From a virus: a DNA stretch of 27,926 nucleotides. Of the stretch, positions 8,189-15,143 are shown one piece after another (positions within the stretch are counted from its first letter, which is position 1; each line of letters begins with the position of its first letter). Location: the IMG/VR virus record IMGVR_UViG_3300001450_000062, positions 18,959-46,884 of that record. One strand, given 5' to 3'. The notes under the pieces were generated by a model. It was not told the origin of the DNA. It saw nothing but the letters and a program-made list of their open reading frames with translations, and did not search any database. The translations under genes and the position numbers were made by a program.

Positions 8189-8514
8189 GATATATACTTA
8201 TCTTAATAATATTTTTTACAGGAGGAGGAGCTTTTGCGCAGATTACAGCAAAGCATTTTAATGCTGAGTGGAATAAAGCTAATGATGTTGAATGGTTTAT
8301 GGGGTTATCTGAGTGTCAAACAAAAGGCTACATAGATATAGGTAAGAGTTCTGATGATGCAAAAAAATATAAAATAGCAGTTGTACCTACTATTATAATA
8401 TTTAAAGATGGAGAAGAAGCACTTAGGTTTCAAGCTGACTTGTCTTTTAAAATGGTATCAACAAAAAAAGAAGTACAAGAAGAAATAGATGAATTATTAA
8501 TGAGCGATTTTTAA
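8185..8514 (+). CDS. Exported thioredoxin-fold protein lacking CXXC
   Basis: The 109-residue product has a clear signal peptide (residues 1-19, ending AFAQ). The mature part has a thioredoxin-like pattern: FNAEWNKAND where the CXXC helix normally begins, then YKIAVVPTIIIFKDGEEALRFQ, which matches the cis-Pro loop (Pro68) and the following beta strands. No CXXC is present; the only cysteine is Cys44 in SECQ. It is therefore unlikely to be a normal disulfide reductase and may act as a binding or chaperone-like thioredoxin-fold protein in the periplasm. I recall similar small proteins in marine Bacteroidetes phages, function unknown. Its start overlaps the upstream TM gene (ATGA). Confidence 0.65.
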   Translation: MRYILILIIFFTGGGAFAQITAKHFNAEWNKANDVEWFMGLSECQTKGYIDIGKSSDDAKKYKIAVVPTIIIFKDGEEALRFQADLSFKMVSTKKEVQEEIDELLMSDF

Positions 8515-8515
8515 A

Positions 8516-11278
8516 ATGAAAAAACTATTATTATTATTATTACTATTACCTTTTATAGGGATTGGGCAAGTTAATACTTTTCCTTGGGTACATAATTTTG
8601 AAAATAATTTACCATTACAACAAGATCAAAATGATGATGGTGATTGGTTGTTAAAAATAGGTGAAACATCCTCATTTAATACAGGCCCACAAGGAGATCA
8701 CACAACTAGTAATGGTGTTTATTTTTATGTAGAATCATCATCTCCTAATTATCCTAGTAAACAGTTTATAACATATACACCAACATTTGACGTATCTGTT
8801 ACTCCTGGCAAGGTATTATCTTTTTGGTATCACATGTTTGGACCAGCAATGGGAGAGCTTGAAGTAGCTATAGTAGATAGCTTTGGTAATTATATTTTTA
8901 TAGATGCATACAACGGAGATCAAGGTATGGCATGGAAATTAGGTTATTATCCATTAGACAGTTTTAATCTACAAAATAACTTTAAAATAGCATTTGTAGG
9001 AAATACTGGGACTAGTTTTACTAGCGATATATGTATAGATGATATAATGATTAGTAATCCATATTCTATAATTTATGGGTGTACAGATACTGTAGCACCT
9101 AATTATGATTCTACAGCTACTATAAATATTGGTTGTATTTATATTAATGGCTGTATGAACTCTTTAGCAGAAAATTATAATCCGTGGGCAAATGTAGACG
9201 ATGGCACTTGTGTAATGGAAGTCAGTTGTAGTTCTGGACAATCATTAATAGAAGTTGCAATACTATTAGACAATTGGCCTGGCGAAACTTCTTGGGAAAT
9301 AACATCTGGTGGTAATATAATATATACTGTGCCAGCTGGGACATATGACTATACACAAACAGGACAAACAGTATTTACTGAAGTTTGTGTGCCTATTAGT
9401 GATACTATTGTATTTACTATAAACGATACCTACGGTGATGGTATTGGAGGTGGTTCTGTAGTTGGTAGCTGTATTGTAAAAAACTTAGACTGTGAAGATA
9501 CAGTGTTTATTTTAAATCCACCTAACTTTGGGTACAGTGCTTCATCAAATCCTTATGCTTCAGATTCATGTAGTAATGATACTACTATATATGGCTGCAT
9601 TGATGAAGATTACTTAGAGTACAATGAGTTAGCTACAATTGATGACGGTAGTTGTAGTACAATAGCATTATATGGGTGTATAGATTCAAGTGCTTTTAAT
9701 TATGATCCAGCAGCACATAGAATGGAATTAACATCTCCATGCACTTACGATTTAATATTATATGATGCTGGAGGTGACAGTTGGGGTAATTGTTGGTTAG
9801 GAGTAAGACAAGGCACTAATTTATGGCAATTTAGAATTAATTCAAATGGTGTATATTCTGATACATTTAATTTATCACTAAGTGCATATGAAGAAGTATA
9901 TCTTTATTATTTTGAAATACCTACTCCTCAACAAAATGCACAACAATTAGATATACAAACAATACAAAATTCATTTAAGTTAGAAAATACGTATGGAGTT
10001 ATACTCTATGAAGGTGACAACCCTTGGCCTGGACCTAATGAAAATAAATTAAAAAACTTTAAAAATCCAGAAGATATTTATACTGCTTTACCTTACTGTG
10101 GAAATGAGTGTATAGATATAATTTATGGATGTTTAGATCAATCTGCGTATAACTATAATGATACAGCTAATACAGCAGATACATGCTACTACAATCCTGG
10201 ATGTACAAATCCTGGGTATTTACAATACTATACTCAAGGTTTTGTAGCTGATATAGATAATGGTAGTTGTAATAATTTAGCTGTTTTTGGATGTACTGAC
10301 CCAAATGCATTTAATTTTAATCTTTCTGCTAATGTAGATAATGGAGGGTGTGTTCCTGTTGTAGTTGGGTGTATGGTAGTTGGTTCTTTTAATTACAATC
10401 CACAAGCAAATACACCTGGTTCTTGTACTCCAATTATTTATGGATGTACTTCTCCTATAGCTTTTAATTACAATATTAGTGCTAATACAGATGACGGTAG
10501 TTGTATAGGAGTAACATATGGTTGTATGGATCCGGATGCTTTTAACTATAATCCTCTTGCAAATATTACTGATGAAAGTTGTATTCCTGTAGTCTATGGT
10601 TGTATGGATGCTACTATGTTTAATTATGACCCATTAGCAAATACAGATAATGGAAACTGTATTCCATTTGTTTATGGTTGTACAGATTCAATAATGTTTA
10701 ATTTTAACCCTTTAGCCAATGTTGACAATAATTCTTGTATATCTTTTATTTATGGTTGTACTGATCCTAGTATGCTTAATTACAACTCATCCGCTAATAC
10801 TGAAGATTTTAGCTGCGTTCCTTATGTTTATGGGTGTATGGATAATACTGCTCTTAATTATGATTCAACAGCTAATACTGATAACGGTTCGTGTATTACT
10901 GTGGTGCAAGGCTGTATGGATGTCAATGCGTGGAATTATAATATTGAAGCTAATGTTAATGACTCTGCTTCTTGCTTATATAGCGCTGATTGTATCACTG
11001 GTCCGGGTAGTCCTTATTGGCTCAATGACCCTTGTTACGCCTGGGTAATAGATGTAGATGAATATTGTTGTGAAAATGAATGGGATACTATATGTCAAGC
11101 TACATATGATTATTGTCAAGGTACTTGGTCTGGGCCTTTACTTAAAAGAGGAGCTAAAACTTTAATAATGATTACAGATTTATTAGGAAGACCAGTAAAT
11201 ACAATTAGAGACAATACACTTTTGTTGTTTATATATGACGACGGAAGTGTAATTAGAAAAATAAAAATTAATAAATAA
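8516..11278 (+). CDS. Secreted MAM/repeat adhesin with T9SS-like C-terminus
   Basis: The 920-residue protein has four parts. Residues 1-18 are a signal peptide. Residues ~22-182 form a MAM domain (FENNLPLQQDQNDDGDW, tGP-DHT, LSFWYHMFGPAMGELEVAI and DICIDDIMI). Residues ~185-822 carry about fifteen GC(T/M)D-A-NYNP-AN-DDGSC repeats, with larger inserted beta regions between the early copies. Residues ~825-867 hold a DEYCCENEWDTIC segment of a type I associate with flavobacterial surface proteins. The last 39 residues (LIMITDLLGRPV ... FIYDDGSVIRKIKINK) resemble the sorting tail of T9SS cargo in flavobacteria. Together this predicts export by the host Sec and type IX systems to the cell surface, not assembly into the virion. 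The role may be surface modification, adhesion or exclusion of other phages. Confidence 0.75.
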   Translation: MKKLLLLLLLLPFIGIGQVNTFPWVHNFENNLPLQQDQNDDGDWLLKIGETSSFNTGPQGDHTTSNGVYFYVESSSPNYPSKQFITYTPTFDVSVTPGKVLSFWYHMFGPAMGELEVAIVDSFGNYIFIDAYNGDQGMAWKLGYYPLDSFNLQNNFKIAFVGNTGTSFTSDICIDDIMISNPYSIIYGCTDTVAPNYDSTATINIGCIYINGCMNSLAENYNPWANVDDGTCVMEVSCSSGQSLIEVAILLDNWPGETSWEITSGGNIIYTVPAGTYDYTQTGQTVFTEVCVPISDTIVFTINDTYGDGIGGGSVVGSCIVKNLDCEDTVFILNPPNFGYSASSNPYASDSCSNDTTIYGCIDEDYLEYNELATIDDGSCSTIALYGCIDSSAFNYDPAAHRMELTSPCTYDLILYDAGGDSWGNCWLGVRQGTNLWQFRINSNGVYSDTFNLSLSAYEEVYLYYFEIPTPQQNAQQLDIQTIQNSFKLENTYGVILYEGDNPWPGPNENKLKNFKNPEDIYTALPYCGNECIDIIYGCLDQSAYNYNDTANTADTCYYNPGCTNPGYLQYYTQGFVADIDNGSCNNLAVFGCTDPNAFNFNLSANVDNGGCVPVVVGCMVVGSFNYNPQANTPGSCTPIIYGCTSPIAFNYNISANTDDGSCIGVTYGCMDPDAFNYNPLANITDESCIPVVYGCMDATMFNYDPLANTDNGNCIPFVYGCTDSIMFNFNPLANVDNNSCISFIYGCTDPSMLNYNSSANTEDFSCVPYVYGCMDNTALNYDSTANTDNGSCITVVQGCMDVNAWNYNIEANVNDSASCLYSADCITGPGSPYWLNDPCYAWVIDVDEYCCENEWDTICQATYDYCQGTWSGPLLKRGAKTLIMITDLLGRPVNTIRDNTLLLFIYDDGSVIRKIKINK
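10283..10981 (+). repeat. Tight tandem array of nine GC(T/M)D-NYNP repeats
   Basis: Nine consecutive units of about 24-26 residues, each of form (V/I)YGC(T/M)D-A-(F)NYNP-AN-DDGSC(I), occupy this part of the adhesin. Units differ from each other at both codon and residue level, so this is an old or diversified array rather than a recent duplication. About six further copies lie upstream from 9071, separated by longer insertions. The arrangement would give a rod of disulfide-pinned, possibly calcium-binding modules that lifts the MAM domain away from the T9SS-anchored C-terminus. Confidence 0.85.
11159..11275 (+). other. T9SS-like C-terminal sorting segment
   Basis: This stretch encodes the final 39 residues of the MAM adhesin. 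Key positions are the DLLGR motif after a hydrophobic strand, a polar NTIRDNT turn, the aromatic FIYDDG strand and a basic terminal KIKINK strand. I recognise this as the flavobacterial variant of the type IX secretion C-terminal signal (D-LGR ... (F/Y)IYDDG-V-(K/R)). It implies host T9SS recognition. Confidence 0.7.
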
Positions 11279-11289
11279 AATTAAAAATT

Positions 11290-11655
11290 ATGGGAACATT
11301 AACAGTAAAATTAGGTTTAACTAGTACTAATGCTACTAGTGACAGTCTAACTTTGAATCAATCAGATACTGTAGCTTTTACTAAAGATGTGGTTCAAAAA
11401 AGATTTGCTACTTCAACAAATGCTGCTAAATTTTTAGAAGCAGATGATTATGGTAAATGTTATGTGTATCTAAAAAACTTAAGTATAAAAACAACAGAAA
11501 AGATTCATATCAGAACTGGAGCAACTGATTCTGCAAATATTCATGATATAGGAGCACAAGAATTTATATTCTTTTCATGGTCTGGAGATGAGGATTTGTG
11601 TTATGATGCAGACGCTGGTACACCTGTTATGGAATTGCTTCTATTTGAAGTATAA
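11290..11655 (+). CDS. Small structural-type beta protein, tandem paralog 1
   Basis: This 121-residue protein starts MGTLTVKLGLTSTNATSDSL and is predicted to be mostly beta strands. Its order (LTLNQSDT, KCYVYLKNLSIK, KIHIRTGA, a hydrophobic GAQEFIFFSW strand, MELLLFEV end) matches the next gene's VYLKVIS, VQVKFGG, VGEFAYMPI and VLEYGYW. The two are therefore probably diverged duplicates with the same fold. Size and context suggest small virion decoration or fibre-accessory proteins; no function is recognisable. The start is preceded by an A/T-only leader shared with 24683. Confidence 0.6.
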   Translation: MGTLTVKLGLTSTNATSDSLTLNQSDTVAFTKDVVQKRFATSTNAAKFLEADDYGKCYVYLKNLSIKTTEKIHIRTGATDSANIHDIGAQEFIFFSWSGDEDLCYDADAGTPVMELLLFEV

Positions 11656-11684
11656 TAATAATAATTAAAATAAAATAAAATAAT

Positions 11685-12047
11685 ATGGCAACACTAAAAG
11701 TAGGCTTAACACTATCTAGCAACGATGCTATGACCGATGTATTAGGCGTAACAGTAAACGATAGCTTAGCAACAACAAACCCAACAGAATTATCTAGAAA
11801 GTCTATAGCTACAGGTTCAGCGCAGGATGTAGTAGCAAGTAACTCAGCTTTTTCTTATGTATATTTAAAAGTAATTTCTTCTGAGAACAATGCATCATTT
11901 GTGCAGGTAAAATTTGGGGGAAATCACATATTAAAATTACGAGTAGGAGAGTTTGCATATATGCCTATATATAATTCTTTAGCAATTGCTGCGGAAGCTT
12001 ATACAGCAGCATGTGTACTTGAGTATGGATATTGGTCAATAGCATAA
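11685..12047 (+). CDS. Small structural-type beta protein, tandem paralog 2
   Basis: This is a 120-residue, mainly beta protein with the same strand order and similar start (MATLKVGLTLSSNDAMTDVL) as the preceding gene, separated from it by a 29-base A/T leader. Identity is low but the pattern SYVYLK ... VQVKFGG ... LRVGEFAYMPI ... CVLEYGYW aligns along the whole length. No Cys cluster, TM helix or signal peptide is seen. It is likely another small virion protein, function unknown. Confidence 0.6.
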   Translation: MATLKVGLTLSSNDAMTDVLGVTVNDSLATTNPTELSRKSIATGSAQDVVASNSAFSYVYLKVISSENNASFVQVKFGGNHILKLRVGEFAYMPIYNSLAIAAEAYTAACVLEYGYWSIA

Positions 12048-12049
12048 TT

Positions 12050-12508
12050 ATGATAAGTAAGCATATAAGTGATAAAGAAGGAGTTTATAGTAATACTGCT
12101 ATTAGAAGGGGTATTAATAATAGACCGGGTGAAAAGCAGCTGTATAATATGAAAATTATAGCTAAACAAATATTTGAGCCGGTAAGAAATTGGGTTAGCG
12201 GTCCTGTAAAAATTAATAGTTTTTTTAGGTCTGAAGAATTAAATACAGCTATAGGAGGGTCAAAAAGTTCACAACATTGTAAAGGTCAGGCTATAGATAT
12301 AGATGATACTTTTGGGCATAAAACAAATGCAGAAATGTATAAGTTTATAAAAGAAAATTTAAATTTTGATCAGCTTATATGGGAATTTGGAAATGAAAAA
12401 AATCCTGCATGGATACACGTAAGTTATGTTTCTGAAGAAAAAAATAGAAATAGATGCTTACTTGCATATAAAAATGAAAGTAATAAAACAAAATATAAAG
12501 TAATATAG
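12050..12508 (+). CDS. M15-family peptidase, probable endolysin
   Basis: This 152-residue enzyme fits the Peptidase_M15_3 family (zinc D,D- or L,D-type peptidoglycan peptidase). It has INSFFRSEELN, the SSQHCKGQAIDID motif (zinc ligands His76 and Asp83) and the third ligand His123 in WIHVSY. All three zinc ligands are present, so it should be active. There is no signal peptide, so it would need a holin for access to the wall, as expected for an endolysin. An in-frame ATG 18 bases upstream (12032) overlaps the previous gene; 12050 is preferred because it follows the AATTATG leader used by many genes here. Holin candidates lie at 14535 and 14751. Confidence 0.85.
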   Translation: MISKHISDKEGVYSNTAIRRGINNRPGEKQLYNMKIIAKQIFEPVRNWVSGPVKINSFFRSEELNTAIGGSKSSQHCKGQAIDIDDTFGHKTNAEMYKFIKENLNFDQLIWEFGNEKNPAWIHVSYVSEEKNRNRCLLAYKNESNKTKYKVI

Positions 12509-12509
12509 A

Positions 12510-14057
12510 TTGAAGTGGATTGGTCAACATATTGTAGATTTTATAGCTAGATTTAGATCTGATGTTTATTTAGATGATATATCTACTGGCACGATAGCTA
12601 GTGGAAGTAATTTAGGTTTAGATTCTAATAATAAAGTAGTTAAAGCAACTGTTAGTAGTGGAGATATAACTGGAGTAGATTTAACTGCAGGAGAAGGCAT
12701 TACTATATTAGATGAGCTAAATACAGATGCTGGTGATTATTCAGCAACAGTAGGTCATGGCAATACATCATCACAATCTAGTGTAAATAATAGTGGGAGA
12801 ACGTTTGTTCAAGATTTAACTCTAGATGATTTTGGGCATGTGACTGGTATTACTTCTGCTGTAGATACTGATTCTCAAGTAGGTACAGTAACAAATTTTA
12901 CTGTAACAACAGATTCTGGTTCTGCAGCTAGATATACGTCTGGTACCACACCTAGTATTTCAATTTTAGGAGCAACTGGAGTAGGGGTTACAAATAGTAG
13001 TGGTACTATTACGGCAACAGCTGTTCCTAGTGAAATAGATCACGATTCACTATCTAACTTTGTAGCGGCTGAGCATGTTGATTGGGCAGGAGCTAGTGCT
13101 GGCACAATACATTCTAGTAACATAGGAACGCTTAATCAAGATACAAGTGGTATAGCGGCCTCAGCAACAATCTTAGAAGACTCAAGGACAATAGGTGGTA
13201 TTGCATTTAATGGTTCAGCTAATATTAATTTACCTGGTGTAAATACTGCTGGTAATCAAAATACTAGTGGAACAGCTGCTATAGCAACAGCCTCAACTGT
13301 AGTAGCAGCCAATAGTACTGCTGGTAGTCACTACATGACGTTTGTTGATGGAGCAACAGGAACTCAAGGTTTAGAAACAGACACAGCTTTATCATACGTA
13401 CCTCAAACAAATCTTTTAACAGCTGGTGGTTTTGTGGGTGCTGGAGGTGGTTTAACTGGTCTAGACAGTTCTAATATTACAGCGTCTACTTCTAATGCTT
13501 TAGGTATAGGATCTATAGAATTAGGCCATGTTAATGACACTACTATAGCTAGAAGTGCTTCTGGCGTAGTTACTATAGAAAGTAATATAGTACAAACAAA
13601 AAATAAAGTAATCTATATGGAAACAGCTAATTTTACTGATGATATAGATGTAACAGCTCATTACATACCTTTTGTTACAACAAGTGAAAGTCCTTCATTT
13701 ACAAACGTAGTAACACCTATGATAGCTCCTACAGCTGGTAAATTATTAAAAGTTCATTATAAATCAAATCAACATCATCACACTAGTAGTAATCAAATAA
13801 CATTTGCTCTTGATAGAGTTCCAGCTGGTAGTAATTGGACTACTGGTAACACGGCCACACTAGGAACAAAAGCTATTGCAGGAGTTAATAGAGTTGACGA
13901 AGGAACAGCTGATTTTACAACATCTATTACATCTGGTACGAATATTTTTGCAGCCGGAGATTTAATAGGTGTTAGTATGAAAAATTCTGTAGATTTAGGA
14001 CTTACTGCAAAATATGTTGTAACTTTAGTTTTTGAATTAGATTTTAATAGTTATTAA
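12510..14057 (+). CDS. Tail fibre with KWIGQHI N-terminus, TTG start
   Basis: This 515-residue fibre begins at a TTG one base after the upstream stop; the first in-frame ATG is far inside. Its N-terminus (KWIGQHIVDFIARFRSDVYL) is a form I recall from marine phage tail fibres, and it supports the TTG. The rest is Thr/Ser/Gly/Ala/Asn-rich shaft with repeats such as DLTAGEGITIL, HGNTSSQSS, TLDDFGHVTGI, IGGIAFNGSANINLPGVNTAGNQ and GGGLTGLDSSNITA, typical of trimeric fibres. Residues ~365-515 form a beta-rich tip (FTDDIDVTAHYIPFVTTSESP ... VVTLVFELDFNSY) with a triple-His stretch. A receptor-binding role is inferred from the module order. Confidence 0.75.
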   Translation: MKWIGQHIVDFIARFRSDVYLDDISTGTIASGSNLGLDSNNKVVKATVSSGDITGVDLTAGEGITILDELNTDAGDYSATVGHGNTSSQSSVNNSGRTFVQDLTLDDFGHVTGITSAVDTDSQVGTVTNFTVTTDSGSAARYTSGTTPSISILGATGVGVTNSSGTITATAVPSEIDHDSLSNFVAAEHVDWAGASAGTIHSSNIGTLNQDTSGIAASATILEDSRTIGGIAFNGSANINLPGVNTAGNQNTSGTAAIATASTVVAANSTAGSHYMTFVDGATGTQGLETDTALSYVPQTNLLTAGGFVGAGGGLTGLDSSNITASTSNALGIGSIELGHVNDTTIARSASGVVTIESNIVQTKNKVIYMETANFTDDIDVTAHYIPFVTTSESPSFTNVVTPMIAPTAGKLLKVHYKSNQHHHTSSNQITFALDRVPAGSNWTTGNTATLGTKAIAGVNRVDEGTADFTTSITSGTNIFAAGDLIGVSMKNSVDLGLTAKYVVTLVFELDFNSY

Positions 14058-14059
14058 TT

Positions 14060-14533
14060 ATGAGTTTATATTATAATATAACAAATAATACAGCACAACG
14101 TTTAGAGTTAAAAGAACTTTATAGTAGCTCTGAAAATCCTAAATATGTGTGTTTTACTAATGTACATAGTACAGATGCTGTAAGTATAGATTTATATATA
14201 ACAAGACAAAACGACTTAGTTTCTTTTGGATTAGGTCAAGATGAAAATGGTGATGACATAATAGATGAAACAGAATCTAGAGTACAAAATTATTATAGGA
14301 ATGAGATTACTCCTGCACAAAACACAAATGATTATACACAGACTTCTGCAGCACAATATAGTCAAAGTGCTACTAGTATTGTAGAAACTTATTACTATAT
14401 AAAAAATTTAGTTATACCAAAAGGTGTTACTTTAAAATACGATTATAGCGATTTAGAGTTTAACAGAGACAAATATATTTTAAAAATTAAATTAAATAAC
14501 AGCGATAGTGCTGTAGATATAATAATAAAATAA
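14060..14533 (+). CDS. Small virion-type beta protein
   Basis: This 157-residue protein begins two bases after the fibre stop. It has N-terminal beta strands (YYNITNNTAQRLELKELY, KYVCFTNVHSTDAVSIDLYI), an Asp/Glu/Gln-rich central loop, and a C-terminal part with YYIKNLVIPKGVTLKYDY. The IPKGVTLKYD pattern also occurs in the CCC-cluster protein at 5146, suggesting a shared fold. The context after a tail fibre suggests a fibre-associated or decoration protein. I do not recognise a named family. Confidence 0.6.
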   Translation: MSLYYNITNNTAQRLELKELYSSSENPKYVCFTNVHSTDAVSIDLYITRQNDLVSFGLGQDENGDDIIDETESRVQNYYRNEITPAQNTNDYTQTSAAQYSQSATSIVETYYYIKNLVIPKGVTLKYDYSDLEFNRDKYILKIKLNNSDSAVDIIIK

Positions 14534-14534
14534 A

Positions 14535-14747
14535 ATGGAAATATTTAAAGACAATAACAATTGGAATGAAAAATCTATCATAGGTTTTATTGCATTTGCA
14601 ATAATGTGTGTAATTATGATAGTAGATCTTATAACTGGTTGGATAGGAAGAGATCTAATGATTAACGAGTTTGTATATGATTCCTTTGTATTTGTAGTAC
14701 TTGGGTGCTTTGGTATAAGTGGTATAGAAAAATTTGCAAAAAAATAA
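14535..14747 (+). CDS. Small two-TM protein, holin candidate
   Basis: This 70-residue protein has two predicted TM helices (about residues 15-33 and 48-65) with a short polar loop containing GWIGRD and a basic C-terminus (KFAKK). Size, topology and place immediately before a better holin candidate suggest a holin, antiholin or other lysis-timing membrane protein. Nothing in the sequence distinguishes these. Confidence 0.5.
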   Translation: MEIFKDNNNWNEKSIIGFIAFAIMCVIMIVDLITGWIGRDLMINEFVYDSFVFVVLGCFGISGIEKFAKK

Positions 14748-14750
14748 ATT

Positions 14751-15143
14751 ATGAGTATATTAACAAAATTATTTTCAGGTGGAGCAGCCGATCTTGTAAA
14801 AGGTGTTGGGGGAGTTATAGATAATTTACATACAAGTAAAGAAGAAAAACTAGAAGCAGAAAGAAAAATAAAAGAACTTGTAGCTAGTTATGAAATAGAA
14901 ATGGAAAAACAAATTAGCGATAGATGGAAAGCTGATATGAACAGTGATTCATGGCTTAGTAAAAATGTAAGACCAATGGTACTAGTATTTTTAGTTGTTA
15001 GTACTGTATTAATGATATTTATAGACGCAGGTACAATAAATTTTGAAGTTGAACCTAAATGGACAGACTTGTTACAATTAGTTCTTATTACTGTTATAGG
15101 AGCTTATTTTGGAGGGCGGTCTATTGAAAAAAGAAAAAAATAA
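14751..15143 (+). CDS. Holin of the 3TM phage holin type
   Basis: This 130-residue protein has an amphipathic N-terminus, a charged helix (EEKLEAERKIKELVASYEIEMEKQ) and the segment DRWKADMNSDSWLSKNVRPM leading into a TM helix (about residues 74-92). A second TM helix follows at about 106-121, and the tail is basic (EKRKK). The RW-SD-LSKNVRP pattern before the membrane helices is characteristic of the GTA/phage 3TM holin family as I remember it. It would let the M15 endolysin reach peptidoglycan. It overlaps the next gene by one base (TAATG). Confidence 0.7.
   Translation: MSILTKLFSGGAADLVKGVGGVIDNLHTSKEEKLEAERKIKELVASYEIEMEKQISDRWKADMNSDSWLSKNVRPMVLVFLVVSTVLMIFIDAGTINFEVEPKWTDLLQLVLITVIGAYFGGRSIEKRKK

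Noticed and set aside
7907-8514. Inner/outer spanin pair
   Set aside because: The first protein has suitable topology, but the exported partner looks like a thioredoxin fold and has no lipobox, so a spanin pair is not supported.
10283-10981. Tandem repeats as a CRISPR or DNA-level repeat array
   Set aside because: The units are contiguous without spacers, remain in frame and vary at the DNA level while conserving Cys, Asp and NYNP residues, so they are protein repeats.
10719-11048. 109-codon open frame inside the repeat adhesin
   Set aside because: It is a hydrophobic shadow of the repeat-coding sequence (Ile/Leu/Val from the tandem repeats) in another frame, with no leader of its own.
11656-11684. 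A/T-rich gap as a terminator or promoter
   Set aside because: It is simple A/T sequence with no GC stem and no TAnnTTTG-type Bacteroidetes promoter core that I could see.
12032-12049. Upstream ATG for the M15 peptidase
   Set aside because: It lies inside the end of the previous gene. The ATG at 12050 has the AATTATG leader common to this genome and gives a complete M15 domain.
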